A stretch of DNA of 64,000 nucleotides from Chryseobacterium oleae. Its GTDB lineage: Bacteria; Bacteroidota; Bacteroidia; Flavobacteriales; Weeksellaceae. Both the position numbers and the translations under genes were made by a program. The stretch spans positions 124,001 through 188,000 of the forward strand of contig NZ_FOVD01000003.1 in NCBI RefSeq assembly GCF_900115055.1. Reading direction: 5' to 3'. Shown here piece after piece: positions 25,810-34,483 of the stretch (within the stretch, counting starts at the first letter, position 1; each line of letters begins with the position of its first letter). Under the pieces are notes generated by a model that searched no databases, was not told where the DNA came from, and worked only from the letters and a program-made list of their open reading frames with translations.

Positions 25810-27354
25810 ATGGCAGAATTGCAGAAAGATTTTTTGTTTGTCCTGATTAAGTCATTAACCACTTCTGAAAAACGTCAGTTCAGGCTGTACGTGAACCGTC
25901 TCGGAATTAATGTTGATGCTAAATTTCTGCTCCTTTTTTCGGAACTGGATAAGATGAAGGAATATGATGAACAGATCATTATCGAGAAAAAAATCTCCAC
26001 CAAACAGCAGCTTTCCAACCTGAAAGCTCATTTGTACAAACAGATTCTCGTGAGCTTACGAATGAATCCAAGTCATCAGAACTACAGGATACAGCTTCGT
26101 GAGCAGCTTGATTTTGCCAATATCCTTTATCAGAAAGGGCTTTATAAACAGGCTTTAAAAATACTGGACAAAACCAAACAGTCTGCTCTTGAGCTGGATG
26201 AAAAAAGCATTGCATCAGAGATCATCAATCTTGAAAAAGTCATTGAATCACAATTCATTACCAGAAGTATTGAGGGCCGTGCCTATGAACTGATCGAGCA
26301 GTCTACAGAAATCAGCCGACAGAATCATTATGCGACGGAACTGTCTAATCTTTCGCTGAAACTATACAGTGAAATGCTGACATACGGTTATGTTAAAAAT
26401 GATACGGACCGGGAAAAAGTATTGCATCTGTTCAATGATCAGATTCAGAAAATTAAACTTGATAAGCTGAATTTCACGGAAAAACTTTGGTACTTCAAGG
26501 CCCATGTCTGGAAAAACCAGTTGCTTCAGGATTACAAATACACCCTGAAATACGCCTATCAATGGGTAGATCTGTTTCATAAAAAACCTGAGATGATCAT
26601 CAGTCATCCGGTGTGGTATATCAAAGGAAACACATATCTGTTAAAAATCCTGTTTCTGTACGGAAATATTGATATTCTGGAGGAGCATTTTGAGAATTTC
26701 AATGCGATGGTGAACTCCCAGAATTTTGCCCAGAATGAAAACCTGCAGTCTCTGATCTTTCTTACCCATTACAATACTTTAATGAACATTCATTTTGTAA
26801 AAGGTGAATTTTTTACGGGAACCAAACTTATTCCTGAGATTGAGCTGAAGATGGAAAGACTTCGGGAAAGGATTGATGAACACCATTTTATGATTCTTTA
26901 TCTGAAAATGGCAGCGATGTTTTTCGGAAGTAAAAAGTTTAAAAAATCAATCGAATATTCCATGAAGGTTGTGGAATGTAAAGGCAACGTTCAGGAAGAT
27001 CTTCTGTTTCACACAAGAATCCTGATCTTAATGGCGAAATATGAGTCCGGAAATGATGAAGACTATGATGAATTCATCAATTCTACCCGGAAGTTTGCCC
27101 GGAAAATGAAAAAACCTGAAGCATTTCATTTTGAAAGCATTGAGTTTTTCAAAAACATTAATAACCTGGTATTAGATCAGCACCAGAAAGCTTTTGAGGC
27201 TTTTGATGAAGTGCTTGAAGGATTTTCTAAAAATGAATACTACAGGAGATCACTGTTCTATATTGATATCCATGGATGGGTGCAGTCTAAAGTGAAAAAT
27301 GTGGATGTGATTGAGATTATTAAGCAGAAAGTAAAGTATAAGAGGAAGAGTTAA
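25810..27354 (+). CDS. Hypothetical helical-repeat protein
   Basis: 514 residues, no signal peptide, no membrane segment. Secondary structure is almost wholly alpha-helical with TPR-like helix pairs (for instance LREQLDFANILYQKGLYKQA followed by LKILDKTKQSALEL). The N-terminal LQKDFLFVLIKSLTTSEKRQ and KLYKQILVSLRMNP stretches look well conserved in what I recall as a flavobacterial protein of unknown function. Likely a cytoplasmic scaffold or regulator. It is divergent from leuA, sharing a 146-bp intergenic region, and is convergent with the dipeptidase gene. Confidence 0.75.
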   Translation: MAELQKDFLFVLIKSLTTSEKRQFRLYVNRLGINVDAKFLLLFSELDKMKEYDEQIIIEKKISTKQQLSNLKAHLYKQILVSLRMNPSHQNYRIQLREQLDFANILYQKGLYKQALKILDKTKQSALELDEKSIASEIINLEKVIESQFITRSIEGRAYELIEQSTEISRQNHYATELSNLSLKLYSEMLTYGYVKNDTDREKVLHLFNDQIQKIKLDKLNFTEKLWYFKAHVWKNQLLQDYKYTLKYAYQWVDLFHKKPEMIISHPVWYIKGNTYLLKILFLYGNIDILEEHFENFNAMVNSQNFAQNENLQSLIFLTHYNTLMNIHFVKGEFFTGTKLIPEIELKMERLRERIDEHHFMILYLKMAAMFFGSKKFKKSIEYSMKVVECKGNVQEDLLFHTRILILMAKYESGNDEDYDEFINSTRKFARKMKKPEAFHFESIEFFKNINNLVLDQHQKAFEAFDEVLEGFSKNEYYRRSLFYIDIHGWVQSKVKNVDVIEIIKQKVKYKRKS

Positions 27355-27378
27355 AAAACGGTATTTGCTGAAGTGTTA

Positions 27379-27405
27379 TGGTGGCTTCGAGTCCCTCAGC
27401 CACCA
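27379..27405 (+). terminator. Hairpin between convergent genes
   Basis: Perfect 8-bp stem TGGTGGCT / AGCCACCA around TTCGAGTCCCTC. It may terminate from both sides, though T runs are short. A related GGCTTCGAG…AGCC hairpin lies at 364-385, so this may be a dispersed repeat unit. Confidence 0.5.
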
Positions 27406-27416
27406 CTTTCTTATGT

Positions 27417-28397
27417 CTATATCCTTTCAATAAAATTCAAAGCGTTTTTATAGCTGATCTTTTCCATCAATTCTGTGGAGAAGTCTTTTTCAAGTCTTTC
27501 ATTGATTGAATTCAAAGCTGAAGCATCATCATACCCTTCAAAGAAAAACGGGAAACGTGATTTATCCGGATGGTCTTTACAAAAGAAGAAATCGGCACCA
27601 TAGGCAATGGCATCTTCTCCTCCCAGATCCAGTCCGTACTGAACGTGTTCATACAATACCTCAGGATTGGTCTCATCTACACAGTTCCGGATAAAATTCA
27701 GACCAATCAGGCCTTTTCTTTTAATCACTTCTTTCGCCAGCTCATCAGGAAGGTTTCTGTTTTTATCATGAACTACACGGTAATTGGAATGGCTTGCCAG
27801 AATAGGAATATTGTAGTTTTTCTGATCTATATAATTAAGAATGCCATAAGCCAGCTGATCACTTGTATGGGCAAGATCAATAGGAATTCTTTTGTCTGCA
27901 ATATAATCGATCAGGACTTTTCCGTCCTCTTTCAATCCCGCATCCGTATTATTGCCGCCTCCAAAACGATTTTCCGTGTGATGGGTAATTCCAAGATAAA
28001 CAATTTTCTGTGTTTTTTCAATCATTGCATCCAGATTTTTAAACCCGGAATCCAGGGAATCATCTTCTCCGCAAAACCCCGAAGCGTTTTCAATAGAAGC
28101 GATCACTCCCACCCTGTTTTCATTTTCAGGATTTTTATAGTTTTCGCCTTCAAACAGGAAGAAGTTTTCATTATTCAACAGGTCAGAAAAGAGTTCAGCC
28201 TGCTTAGCTCCGTAAGCCGTACTACCGGCTCCCGTTGCCGAATAAATAGCCATCACCTGGAGTTTTACATGCCCTTCTTTCAAATAAGGAAGTGAACATC
28301 CCAGCTCTTTATCATCAATTGTAGCGCCCGGGCTTAATAAATGGCATAACAGATCGCAGTGCAGATCAATATTAAAGTTTCTCATATCATCGTACAT
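27417..28397 (-). CDS. Membrane dipeptidase family (M19) peptidase
   Basis: About 326 residues. M19 zinc dipeptidase cleaving dipeptides, often with D-amino acids. Metal-binding and family motifs: FNIDLHCDLL near the start (HxD), GVIASIENASGF with the bridging Glu, LGITHHTENRFGGG, PIDLAHTSDQ, ILASHSNYRVVHDKNRNLPDEL and YGADFFF. No signal peptide, so cytoplasmic. I place the start at the ATG at 28397 (MYDDMRNF…), close to the conserved IDLHCD motif; ATGs at 28436 and 28385 are alternatives. Confidence 0.9.
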   Translation of the reverse strand: MYDDMRNFNIDLHCDLLCHLLSPGATIDDKELGCSLPYLKEGHVKLQVMAIYSATGAGSTAYGAKQAELFSDLLNNENFFLFEGENYKNPENENRVGVIASIENASGFCGEDDSLDSGFKNLDAMIEKTQKIVYLGITHHTENRFGGGNNTDAGLKEDGKVLIDYIADKRIPIDLAHTSDQLAYGILNYIDQKNYNIPILASHSNYRVVHDKNRNLPDELAKEVIKRKGLIGLNFIRNCVDETNPEVLYEHVQYGLDLGGEDAIAYGADFFFCKDHPDKSRFPFFFEGYDDASALNSINERLEKDFSTELMEKISYKNALNFIERI

Positions 28398-28619
28398 TTT
28401 ATCATTTCTTTTTCTCAAATTCATACAGGATTTCAAAGCGAATCAATCTCATTTCCAAAGCCTTATTATTGCAAAATATTGAAAATTGCAGGCTGTTTTT
28501 TTCTGAAAAATTTAAATGGGGAAGGAATACATTTAAAATCATGAATCAAAATTTGGAGATTCAACCGTAATTCTTATTTCAAATATACTTTAAAAATAGC
28601 ATATTATTTAAAAAATGCG

Positions 28620-28627
28620 TATTTTTG
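28620..28627 (+). promoter_or_regulatory. -7 element (TATTTTTG) of thrS
   Basis: Exact TAnnTTTG, 24 bp upstream of the thrS ATG. No matching TTG at -33. Confidence 0.5.
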
Positions 28628-28651
28628 CAACTTAAAATTTCTTAGTAAACA

Positions 28652-30571
28652 ATGATAAAAATTACACTTCCAGACAATAGTGTCAAAGAATTCGAAGGAG
28701 AAGTTACTCCTTTAGATGTGGCAAAATCTATCAGTGAGGGATTGGCTAGAAATACCATTTCCGCAGTTGTAAACGGCAAACAAGTAGAAACGACCACACC
28801 TATAACCACGGATTCAACGGTACAATTGTTAACATGGAATGATGATCTTGGAAAGAAAGCCTTCTGGCACTCTTCTGCCCACTTGCTGGCGCAGGCTATC
28901 CTTGAATTTTATCCTAATGCTAAACTAACCATCGGACCTGCTATCGACAGTGGATTCTATTATGATGTAGATTTCGGGGACGAGAATTTATCAGAAAAGG
29001 ATTTCGAGAAGATTGAAAAGAAAGTTCTGGAAAATGCCAAGAAAGGTTCAACATTCGCTCTATACCCTGTTTCTAAAGAAGAAGCATTAAAAACATATGC
29101 AGATAACCCTTACAAAGTAGAGCTTATCTCTAATCTTAATGATGGAGAAATCACTTTTGTAACCCACGATAACTTCACCGATTTATGTCGTGGAGGTCAT
29201 ATTCCTAACACGGGAATCGTGAAAGCGGTTAAGATTTTAAATGCAGCCGGAGCTTACTGGAGAGGAAATGAAAAAAATCCTCAGCTGACAAGAGTTTACG
29301 GTATTTCTTTCCCTAAACAGAAAGAACTTACTGAATATCTTGAAAGACTGGAAGAAGCTAAAAGAAGAGACCACAGAAAGCTGGGTAAAGAACTTGGAAT
29401 TTTTGCTTTCTCTGAAAAAGTGGGTGCTGGTCTTCCATTATGGTTGCCAAAAGGGACTGCTTTAAGAAGAAAATTAGAGAATTTCCTTTCTGACGCCCAG
29501 AAAAAAGGAGGTTATGAATTTGTAATGTCTCCGCATATCGGATCAAAAGAACTGTATGTAACTTCAGGACACTGGGATAAATATGGAGCAGACAGCTTCC
29601 AGCCGATTAAAACTCCAAATGAAGGAGAAGAATTTATGCTGAAGCCAATGAACTGCCCTCACCACTGTGAGATCTACAAAACTTCACAATGGAGCTACAG
29701 AGATCTTCCTAAGAGATATGCAGAATTCGGTACGGTTTACAGATATGAGCAAAGTGGAGAGCTTCACGGATTGACAAGAGTTCGTGGATTTACTCAGGAT
29801 GATGCTCACCTTTTCTGTACTCCGGATCAGCTTTCAGAGGAATTTGAAAAAGTAATCGATTTAACGCTTTATGTGTTCAAATCATTAGGTTTTGAAGATT
29901 TTGTAACTCAGGTTTCGTTGAGAGATCCTGATAACAGAGAAAAATATATCGGTTCCGATGAAAATTGGGAGAAAGCCGAAAACGCGATCATCAATGCGGC
30001 AGAGAAAAAAGGATTGAAGACTATCGTAGAATATGGTGAAGCTGCATTCTACGGTCCGAAACTGGATTTCATGGTAAAAGATGCTTTGGGAAGAAAATGG
30101 CAGCTGGGAACAATCCAGGTAGATTACAACTTACCGGAAAGATTTGATCTTCACTATATCGGGAACGATAATGAGAAGCACAGACCGGTGATGATCCACA
30201 GAGCGCCATTCGGTTCTATGGAGCGTTTTATCGCGATCCTGCTTGAGAATACTGCCGGAGATTTCCCGTTATGGCTAAGCCCGGACCAGTTCACTATTCT
30301 ACCAATCAGTGAAAAGTACGTAGATTATGCAAAAAAAGTTTCACAATTTTTGGAAAATCACGATATTAGCGGTCTGATTGACGACAGAAATGAGAAAACA
30401 GGGAAAAAGATCCGTGATGCGGAATTGAAGAAGATCCCATTCATGCTGGTTGTAGGTGAAAATGAAGAGAAAGAAGGCACAATTTCTGTAAGAAGACGTG
30501 GAGAAGGTGACTTAGGTGTCATGAATATGGAAGATTTTGTGGCTTACTTTAAAAAGGAGGCTGCGATATAA
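28652..30571 (+). CDS. thrS: Threonyl-tRNA synthetase
   Basis: 639 residues, full length. Domains in order: TGS (1-60), the editing domain with [10 protein letters not shown] and [10 protein letters not shown] (about 65-225), the class II catalytic core (about 240-535) with the zinc ligands in [20 protein letters not shown] and [11 protein letters not shown], and the anticodon-binding domain (about 540-639). It charges tRNA-Thr and clears mischarged Ser. It begins the classic thrS-infC order. No T-box or other obvious leader structure is seen in the short 5' region. Confidence 0.98.
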   Translation: MIKITLPDNSVKEFEGEVTPLDVAKSISEGLARNTISAVVNGKQVETTTPITTDSTVQLLTWNDDLGKKAFWHSSAHLLAQAILEFYPNAKLTIGPAIDSGFYYDVDFGDENLSEKDFEKIEKKVLENAKKGSTFALYPVSKEEALKTYADNPYKVELISNLNDGEITFVTHDNFTDLCRGGHIPNTGIVKAVKILNAAGAYWRGNEKNPQLTRVYGISFPKQKELTEYLERLEEAKRRDHRKLGKELGIFAFSEKVGAGLPLWLPKGTALRRKLENFLSDAQKKGGYEFVMSPHIGSKELYVTSGHWDKYGADSFQPIKTPNEGEEFMLKPMNCPHHCEIYKTSQWSYRDLPKRYAEFGTVYRYEQSGELHGLTRVRGFTQDDAHLFCTPDQLSEEFEKVIDLTLYVFKSLGFEDFVTQVSLRDPDNREKYIGSDENWEKAENAIINAAEKKGLKTIVEYGEAAFYGPKLDFMVKDALGRKWQLGTIQVDYNLPERFDLHYIGNDNEKHRPVMIHRAPFGSMERFIAILLENTAGDFPLWLSPDQFTILPISEKYVDYAKKVSQFLENHDISGLIDDRNEKTGKKIRDAELKKIPFMLVVGENEEKEGTISVRRRGEGDLGVMNMEDFVAYFKKEAAI

Positions 30572-30675
30572 AATTTAAATTATTAAAAGATTTAAGAATT
30601 AAAAAAATTTAAAGATTGTTGAGTTTAGATTAATCTTTAAATGATTTAAATTTTTTAATCTTTAAATTTAGAAAA
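30571..30675. repeat. AT-rich imperfect inverted repeat between thrS and infC
   Basis: Repeated AAAGATTTAA-type units on the left (AAATTTAAATTATTAAAAGA…) face TTAATCTTTAAATTT units on the right, giving a long imperfect hairpin just after the thrS stop. It could slow transcription between thrS and infC or fold into an infC leader; there is no GC-rich stem. Confidence 0.4.
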
Positions 30676-30710
30676 ATAGATAAGTAATTAACCAATAAAA
30701 TTATAATACA

Positions 30711-31271
30711 ATAGCACAAAGATTTAACAACAGGGGCCCACAGAGACGTCCTGTACAGGAGGACTTACACTTGATCAACGATAAAATTCGTGTGAGAGAG
30801 CTTCGTTTAGTGGGCGATAACGTAGAGCCGGGAATTTTTCCAATCGACAAAGCAAGACAGCTTGCTACGGAACAAGAATTGGATTTAGTGGTAATTTCGG
30901 ATAAGGCTGAACCTTTCATTGCAAGGATATTAGACTATAAAAAGTTTTTATACGAGCAAAAGAAAAAGCAGAAGGAACTAAAAGCTAAGCAAATAAAAGT
31001 GGTTGTAAAGGAGATCCGTTTCGGACCTCAGACAGATGATCACGATTATGAATTTAAGAAGAAACATGCTGAGAAATTCCTTGAAGAAGGGTCAAAATTG
31101 AAAACCTACGTATTTTTTAAGGGACGTTCAATTATCTTTAAAGACCAGGGAGAAATTTTGCTTCTAAAACTTGCTCAGGAACTCGAGCACGTTGGAAAAG
31201 TAGATCAGCTGCCTAAGCTTGAAGGAAAGAGAATGATCATGATGATGAGTCCTAAAAAACCAGCTAAATAG
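30711..31271 (+). CDS. infC: Translation initiation factor IF-3 with non-AUG start
   Basis: About 186 residues. IF-3 binds the 30S subunit and checks the start codon. The C-terminal domain is clear ([37 protein letters not shown]). No ATG precedes the conserved part. Reading upstream in frame gives [20 protein letters not shown] before [20 protein letters not shown], an N-terminal extension typical of flavobacterial IF-3, and the first codon of this stretch is ATA at 30711-30713; an in-frame TAA lies at 30696. The alternative is TTG at 30771, which drops 20 residues. Either way the start is not AUG, as expected for a gene whose product discriminates against such starts and so limits its own translation (AUU in E. 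coli). Confidence 0.93.
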   Translation: MAQRFNNRGPQRRPVQEDLHLINDKIRVRELRLVGDNVEPGIFPIDKARQLATEQELDLVVISDKAEPFIARILDYKKFLYEQKKKQKELKAKQIKVVVKEIRFGPQTDDHDYEFKKKHAEKFLEEGSKLKTYVFFKGRSIIFKDQGEILLLKLAQELEHVGKVDQLPKLEGKRMIMMMSPKKPAK

Positions 31272-31275
31272 TTTT

Positions 31276-31337
31276 AACAGATGTACTATCTGTTTCCTAT
31301 ATATAAAACCTCAAAGAAATTTGAGGTTTTTTATTTT
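31276..31337 (+). terminator. Tandem hairpins ending the thrS-infC unit
   Basis: A small stem AACAGAT / ATCTGTT (31276-31294) is followed by AAAACCTCAAA / TTTGAGGTTTT with a GAAA loop (31305-31330) and a T run. It separates infC from rpmI-rplT. Confidence 0.9.
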
Positions 31338-31758
31338 TTATAGATTCCCAGTTTCCTTTAATGATAAACGAGCGGGCTTATTTAACGCAAAGTTTGATCT
31401 TGACAGTAAATATTTTAAAGGGTGCAAAGAATAAATCAATTGTATCGATTTATTGAGACCCCAAACCGTGTCAAAGTTTTGAGGTAAAAAATCGCAATAT
31501 TAGGTCCTGTGATGCAGACTATTTTTAGGAATTCAAGCATTACATTCACCAATAAAAACCAGCAACAGGTTCTTTTTGGAATAAAAAATGATACTTAAAG
31601 AATATAACTCGCTGAAAAACTGATTCTCATTTTCAAAGGTTTGATAAAAAAACCGAAGAATTTTGAAAGCGTTCAGCTTCCCGTAAAAAACTAAGTTCAG
31701 AATTTTAAATTATCATTAAATATTATCCTATATCAATATCCAATGAAAGATATAAGTA
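31338..31758. other. 421-bp gap without a recognisable gene
   Basis: Between the infC terminator and the hydrolase promoter. It has a small inverted repeat AATAAATC / GATTTATT (31430-31454) and only open frames of about 30 codons. No RNA gene was recognised. It may be debris from the insertion that parted infC from rpmI-rplT. Confidence 0.5.
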
Positions 31759-31825
31759 TACATTTGCATAGTAATTAACGAACAACACTATTTATTATAA
31801 TATTAATAACTTAAACAGGAAAATA

Positions 31826-32647
31826 ATGAGCACACTTACATTAAAAGACGGAACGGAAATCTATTACAAAGACTGGGGAAAAGGACAACCTGTATTTTTC
31901 CATCACGGATGGCCATTATCCAGTGATGACTGGGATGCGCAGATGTTATTCTTTTTAGAAAAGGGGTACAGAGTAATTGCCCACGACAGAAGAGGTCATG
32001 GAAGATCTGAACAGACTCCTGAAGGACACAATATGGATACTTATGCATCAGATGTTGACGAAATTGTCACCGCGTTAAACCTTACCGACGTTATTCACGT
32101 AGGACATTCTACAGGAGGTGGTGAAGTGATCCGATATGTGGCACAGCACGGAAAAGGAAGAGTAGCAAAAGCTGTTTTAATAAGTGCCGTGACTCCGATT
32201 ATGGTTCAAAACGAAAACAATCCGAATGGTGTCCCTATTTCTGTGTTTGATGATATCCGTAACAATACGGCTAATCACAGGCAACAATTCTATATTGATA
32301 TCACCTTCCCTTTTTACGGATACAACAGAGATGGCGCTAAAGTTTCCGAAGGCATCCAGAGAAACTGGTGGAGACAGGGCATGATGGGATCTATCAAGGC
32401 TCATTATGACTGTGTTAAAGCTTTTTCTGAAACCGATTTTACAGAAGATCTTAAAAATACCGAAGTTCCTGTTTTGGTATTGCATGGTGAAGATGATCAA
32501 ATCGTTCCTTTTGAAACTACCGGCAAAGTGGCCGCTACCCTTCTTAAAAACGGTAAATTAATTTCATATCCCGGTTTCCCCCATGGAATGCCAACTACAG
32601 AAGCAGAAACAATCAATAAAGATTTATTATCATTTTTTCAATCATAA
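31826..32647 (+). CDS. Alpha/beta hydrolase, cofactor-free haloperoxidase/esterase type
   Basis: 273 residues, cytoplasmic. The catalytic triad is visible: nucleophile Ser95 in VGHSTGGGE, Asp224 in LHGEDDQIVP, and His253 in GFPHGMPTT. The N-terminal HHGWPLSSDDWD and HDRRGHGRS are typical of the non-heme chloroperoxidase/aryl-esterase branch, which hydrolyses esters and can make peracids. A -7 element TACATTTG is at 31759-31766. With the next gene it interrupts the usual infC-rpmI-rplT order, so it is an accessory insertion. Natural substrate unknown. Confidence 0.92.
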   Translation: MSTLTLKDGTEIYYKDWGKGQPVFFHHGWPLSSDDWDAQMLFFLEKGYRVIAHDRRGHGRSEQTPEGHNMDTYASDVDEIVTALNLTDVIHVGHSTGGGEVIRYVAQHGKGRVAKAVLISAVTPIMVQNENNPNGVPISVFDDIRNNTANHRQQFYIDITFPFYGYNRDGAKVSEGIQRNWWRQGMMGSIKAHYDCVKAFSETDFTEDLKNTEVPVLVLHGEDDQIVPFETTGKVAATLLKNGKLISYPGFPHGMPTTEAETINKDLLSFFQS

Positions 32648-32670
32648 TAAATTTGTACTATAAAATTTTG

Positions 32671-32704
32671 AAACCGTCATTTAAAACAATGGCGGTTTTT
32701 TATT
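32671..32704 (+). terminator. Terminator after the hydrolase gene
   Basis: AAACCGTCATT / AATGGCGGTTT stem followed by T run. Confidence 0.88.
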
Positions 32705-32785
32705 TAATAACACTCAAAAGTGTCTTAAATAAAACTCACAACTACCATTAATAAACAGTTTAATACAATTTATTTAATCTCGCAT

Positions 32786-32816
32786 TTGTGATTTAATGTC
32801 GCATTTTCTATATTTG
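32786..32816 (+). promoter_or_regulatory. Promoter of the lectin-like lipoprotein gene
   Basis: TTG at 32786-32788, 20-bp spacer, TATATTTG at 32809-32816. Confidence 0.7.
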
Positions 32817-32834
32817 CAGTGTTAAATTATACTA

Positions 32835-33404
32835 ATGAAAATTAAATTACTGACTTTATTAAGTCTTCCGGTGCTTCTTGCATCTTGTGCTCAGGATAGC
32901 GTTCTTGATGATGTAAATGCGAATGTTCAAAATGAAAAACAGATCACTAAAGATGGAAACAGTGCATCTCGTATTTTTAACCTTACAAGCTATAAACTTT
33001 TAAAGGAAAGTACCAATCATCCTCAGGTATTAGAAGCGGGACAATCCATCAGCATGGAATATAACGGCAGTACCTACCGGTTCATTATGCAGACGGACAA
33101 TAATCTGGTTTTATACAGAGAAAGACCTGGATTTAATATGGTCCTATGGCATTCCAATACCTACAGAAGCTCAGGTACTCCAAGGCTTATTGTACAAAAC
33201 GACGGAAATATGGTTATTTACAGGGACGGAAATCCTCTTTGGAGCTCCAATACTGCCGTTAATTATCACGTGGCCAATCCGCACGTTAAGCTTCAGCTTT
33301 ATTCAAGAACAGGCGCAGCAATTCCTTCAGGATACAGAATTAAAGTTATTCTAGGTGGAAATAATGAAGAAAGAAACGACATCATCGTTGAAGATTTCTT
33401 ATAA
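32835..33404 (+). CDS. Lipoprotein with a bulb-type mannose-binding lectin domain
   Basis: 189 residues. Lipoprotein signal peptide with lipobox LLASC (Cys18). Residues about 50-160 form a B-lectin beta-prism with the sugar-binding motif QxDxNxVxY twice, QTDNNLVLY and QNDGNMVIY, and a degenerate third site near KLQLYSRTG; WHSNTYRSSG and LWSSNTA are the usual hinge segments. In bacteria such domains occur in adhesins, glycan-binding lipoproteins and LlpA-type lectin bacteriocins. One domain alone with a lipid anchor fits a cell-surface glycan-binding protein. It has its own promoter and terminator and lies between infC and rpmI. Confidence 0.85.
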   Translation: MKIKLLTLLSLPVLLASCAQDSVLDDVNANVQNEKQITKDGNSASRIFNLTSYKLLKESTNHPQVLEAGQSISMEYNGSTYRFIMQTDNNLVLYRERPGFNMVLWHSNTYRSSGTPRLIVQNDGNMVIYRDGNPLWSSNTAVNYHVANPHVKLQLYSRTGAAIPSGYRIKVILGGNNEERNDIIVEDFL

Positions 33405-33422
33405 GCCCTAATTTTTACTCAC

Positions 33423-33450
33423 AGCCGTTTCTCATCAGAGGCGGCTTTTT
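33423..33450 (+). terminator. Terminator after the lectin gene
   Basis: AGCCG(TTTC) / (GAGG)CGGCT hairpin, then five T. Confidence 0.8.
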
Positions 33451-33501
33451 CATATCTCTGATAAAATCACAGATAATGAAAGTTTGGATTAATTTTTTTT
33501 G

Positions 33502-33509
33502 TATCTTTG
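33502..33509 (+). promoter_or_regulatory. -7 element (TATCTTTG) of rpmI-rplT
   Basis: Exact TAnnTTTG; shows that rpmI-rplT has a promoter of its own. About 70 nt of 5' leader follow, with a small AATTCC / GGAATT hairpin at 33518-33542 that could take part in L20 autoregulation. Confidence 0.55.
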
Positions 33510-33584
33510 CCAACTGTAATTCCTGAGTAATACAAAGGAATTAAGGACAAGATATTGATAACAAAACAATAAAAAAGCAGAACA

Positions 33585-33782
33585 ATGCCAAAATTAAAAA
33601 CGAAATCAGGTGCTAAAAAGCGTTTTAAACTTACCGGAACTGGGAAGATTAAAAGAAAAAATGCTTTCAAAAGCCACATCTTAACTAAGAAAGAAACTAA
33701 GCAGAAGAGAAATCTTACGCAGACTTCTTATGTTTCCGCTGTGGATACAAAAAGCGTTCTACGTCAATTAGCAATTAAGTAG
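33585..33782 (+). CDS. rpmI: 50S ribosomal protein L35
   Basis: 65 residues, very basic, [20 protein letters not shown] followed by [16 protein letters not shown], the L35 signature. Part of the large subunit. It pairs with rplT 121 bp downstream. In most bacteria it follows infC directly; here about 2.3 kb with two accessory genes lies between, and it has its own -7 element. Confidence 0.97.
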   Translation: MPKLKTKSGAKKRFKLTGTGKIKRKNAFKSHILTKKETKQKRNLTQTSYVSAVDTKSVLRQLAIK

Positions 33783-33903
33783 TTTTTATAAATCTATATT
33801 CGGTTTATAAGAATTCAAAACAAATTCAACAATTTAACCCTGAAATGGAGCCACTAAGAGTAATGAAACAATTGCCGCACATTTCAAAAAAACAATTTAA
33901 ATT

Positions 33904-34248
33904 ATGCCAAGATCAGTAAATGCAGTAGCTTCAAGAGCTCGCAGAAAGAAAATTATTAAGCAAGCTAAAGGTTTTTTCGGTAGAAGAAAGAACGTTTGGA
34001 CTGTAGCTAAAAACGCGGTAGAAAAAGCAATGCAATATGCTTACCGTGGAAGAAAAGAGAAAAAGAGAAACTTCAGATCACTTTGGATTACTCGTATCAA
34101 CGCGGGTGCCAGAGAGCATGGAATGTCTTACTCTCAATTTATGGGAGCTCTTAAAAAGAACAACGTTGAGCTTAACAGAAAAGTTTTAGCTGATTTAGCA
34201 ATGAATCACCCTGAAGCTTTCAAAGCAGTTGTAGATCAAGTAAAATAA
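33904..34248 (+). CDS. rplT: 50S ribosomal protein L20
   Basis: 114 residues, [20 protein letters not shown] with the long basic N-terminal helix, then [20 protein letters not shown] and a globular end [15 protein letters not shown]20 is needed for early 50S assembly and in other bacteria represses its own operon by binding mRNA. The 121 bp before it hold a perfect 7-bp inverted repeat TTATAAA / TTTATAA (33786-33810). Confidence 0.98.
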   Translation: MPRSVNAVASRARRKKIIKQAKGFFGRRKNVWTVAKNAVEKAMQYAYRGRKEKKRNFRSLWITRINAGAREHGMSYSQFMGALKKNNVELNRKVLADLAMNHPEAFKAVVDQVK

Positions 34249-34272
34249 TGTAGAATTTTTTGTTATCAATAT

Positions 34273-34299
34273 AATCCCGGGCTATGCTCGGGATTTTTT
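34273..34299 (+). terminator. Terminator after rplT
   Basis: AATCCCG / CGGGATT stem, six T. Confidence 0.9.
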
Positions 34300-34483
34300 G
34301 CTCCCACTCATAGTAATTATTATTTTTCACTAAAAAGCACATATAATAGATTAAATTTCATCACTTTAAATCTATCAAAAAAAATAAAGCTGCATAAGTG
34401 AATTTTCCTTTTTGCATAAAATAAAATTGGTTTTTATTATCTACATTTGTTGAATTATTAAATCTTTAAAACTTTATCGAAAA

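Noticed and set aside
28560..28651. T-box or other riboswitch before thrS
   Set aside because: The leader is too short and AT-rich, without a specifier loop or terminator.
33467..33679. Minus-strand frame opposite rpmI
   Set aside because: Shadow of L35, whose identity is certain.
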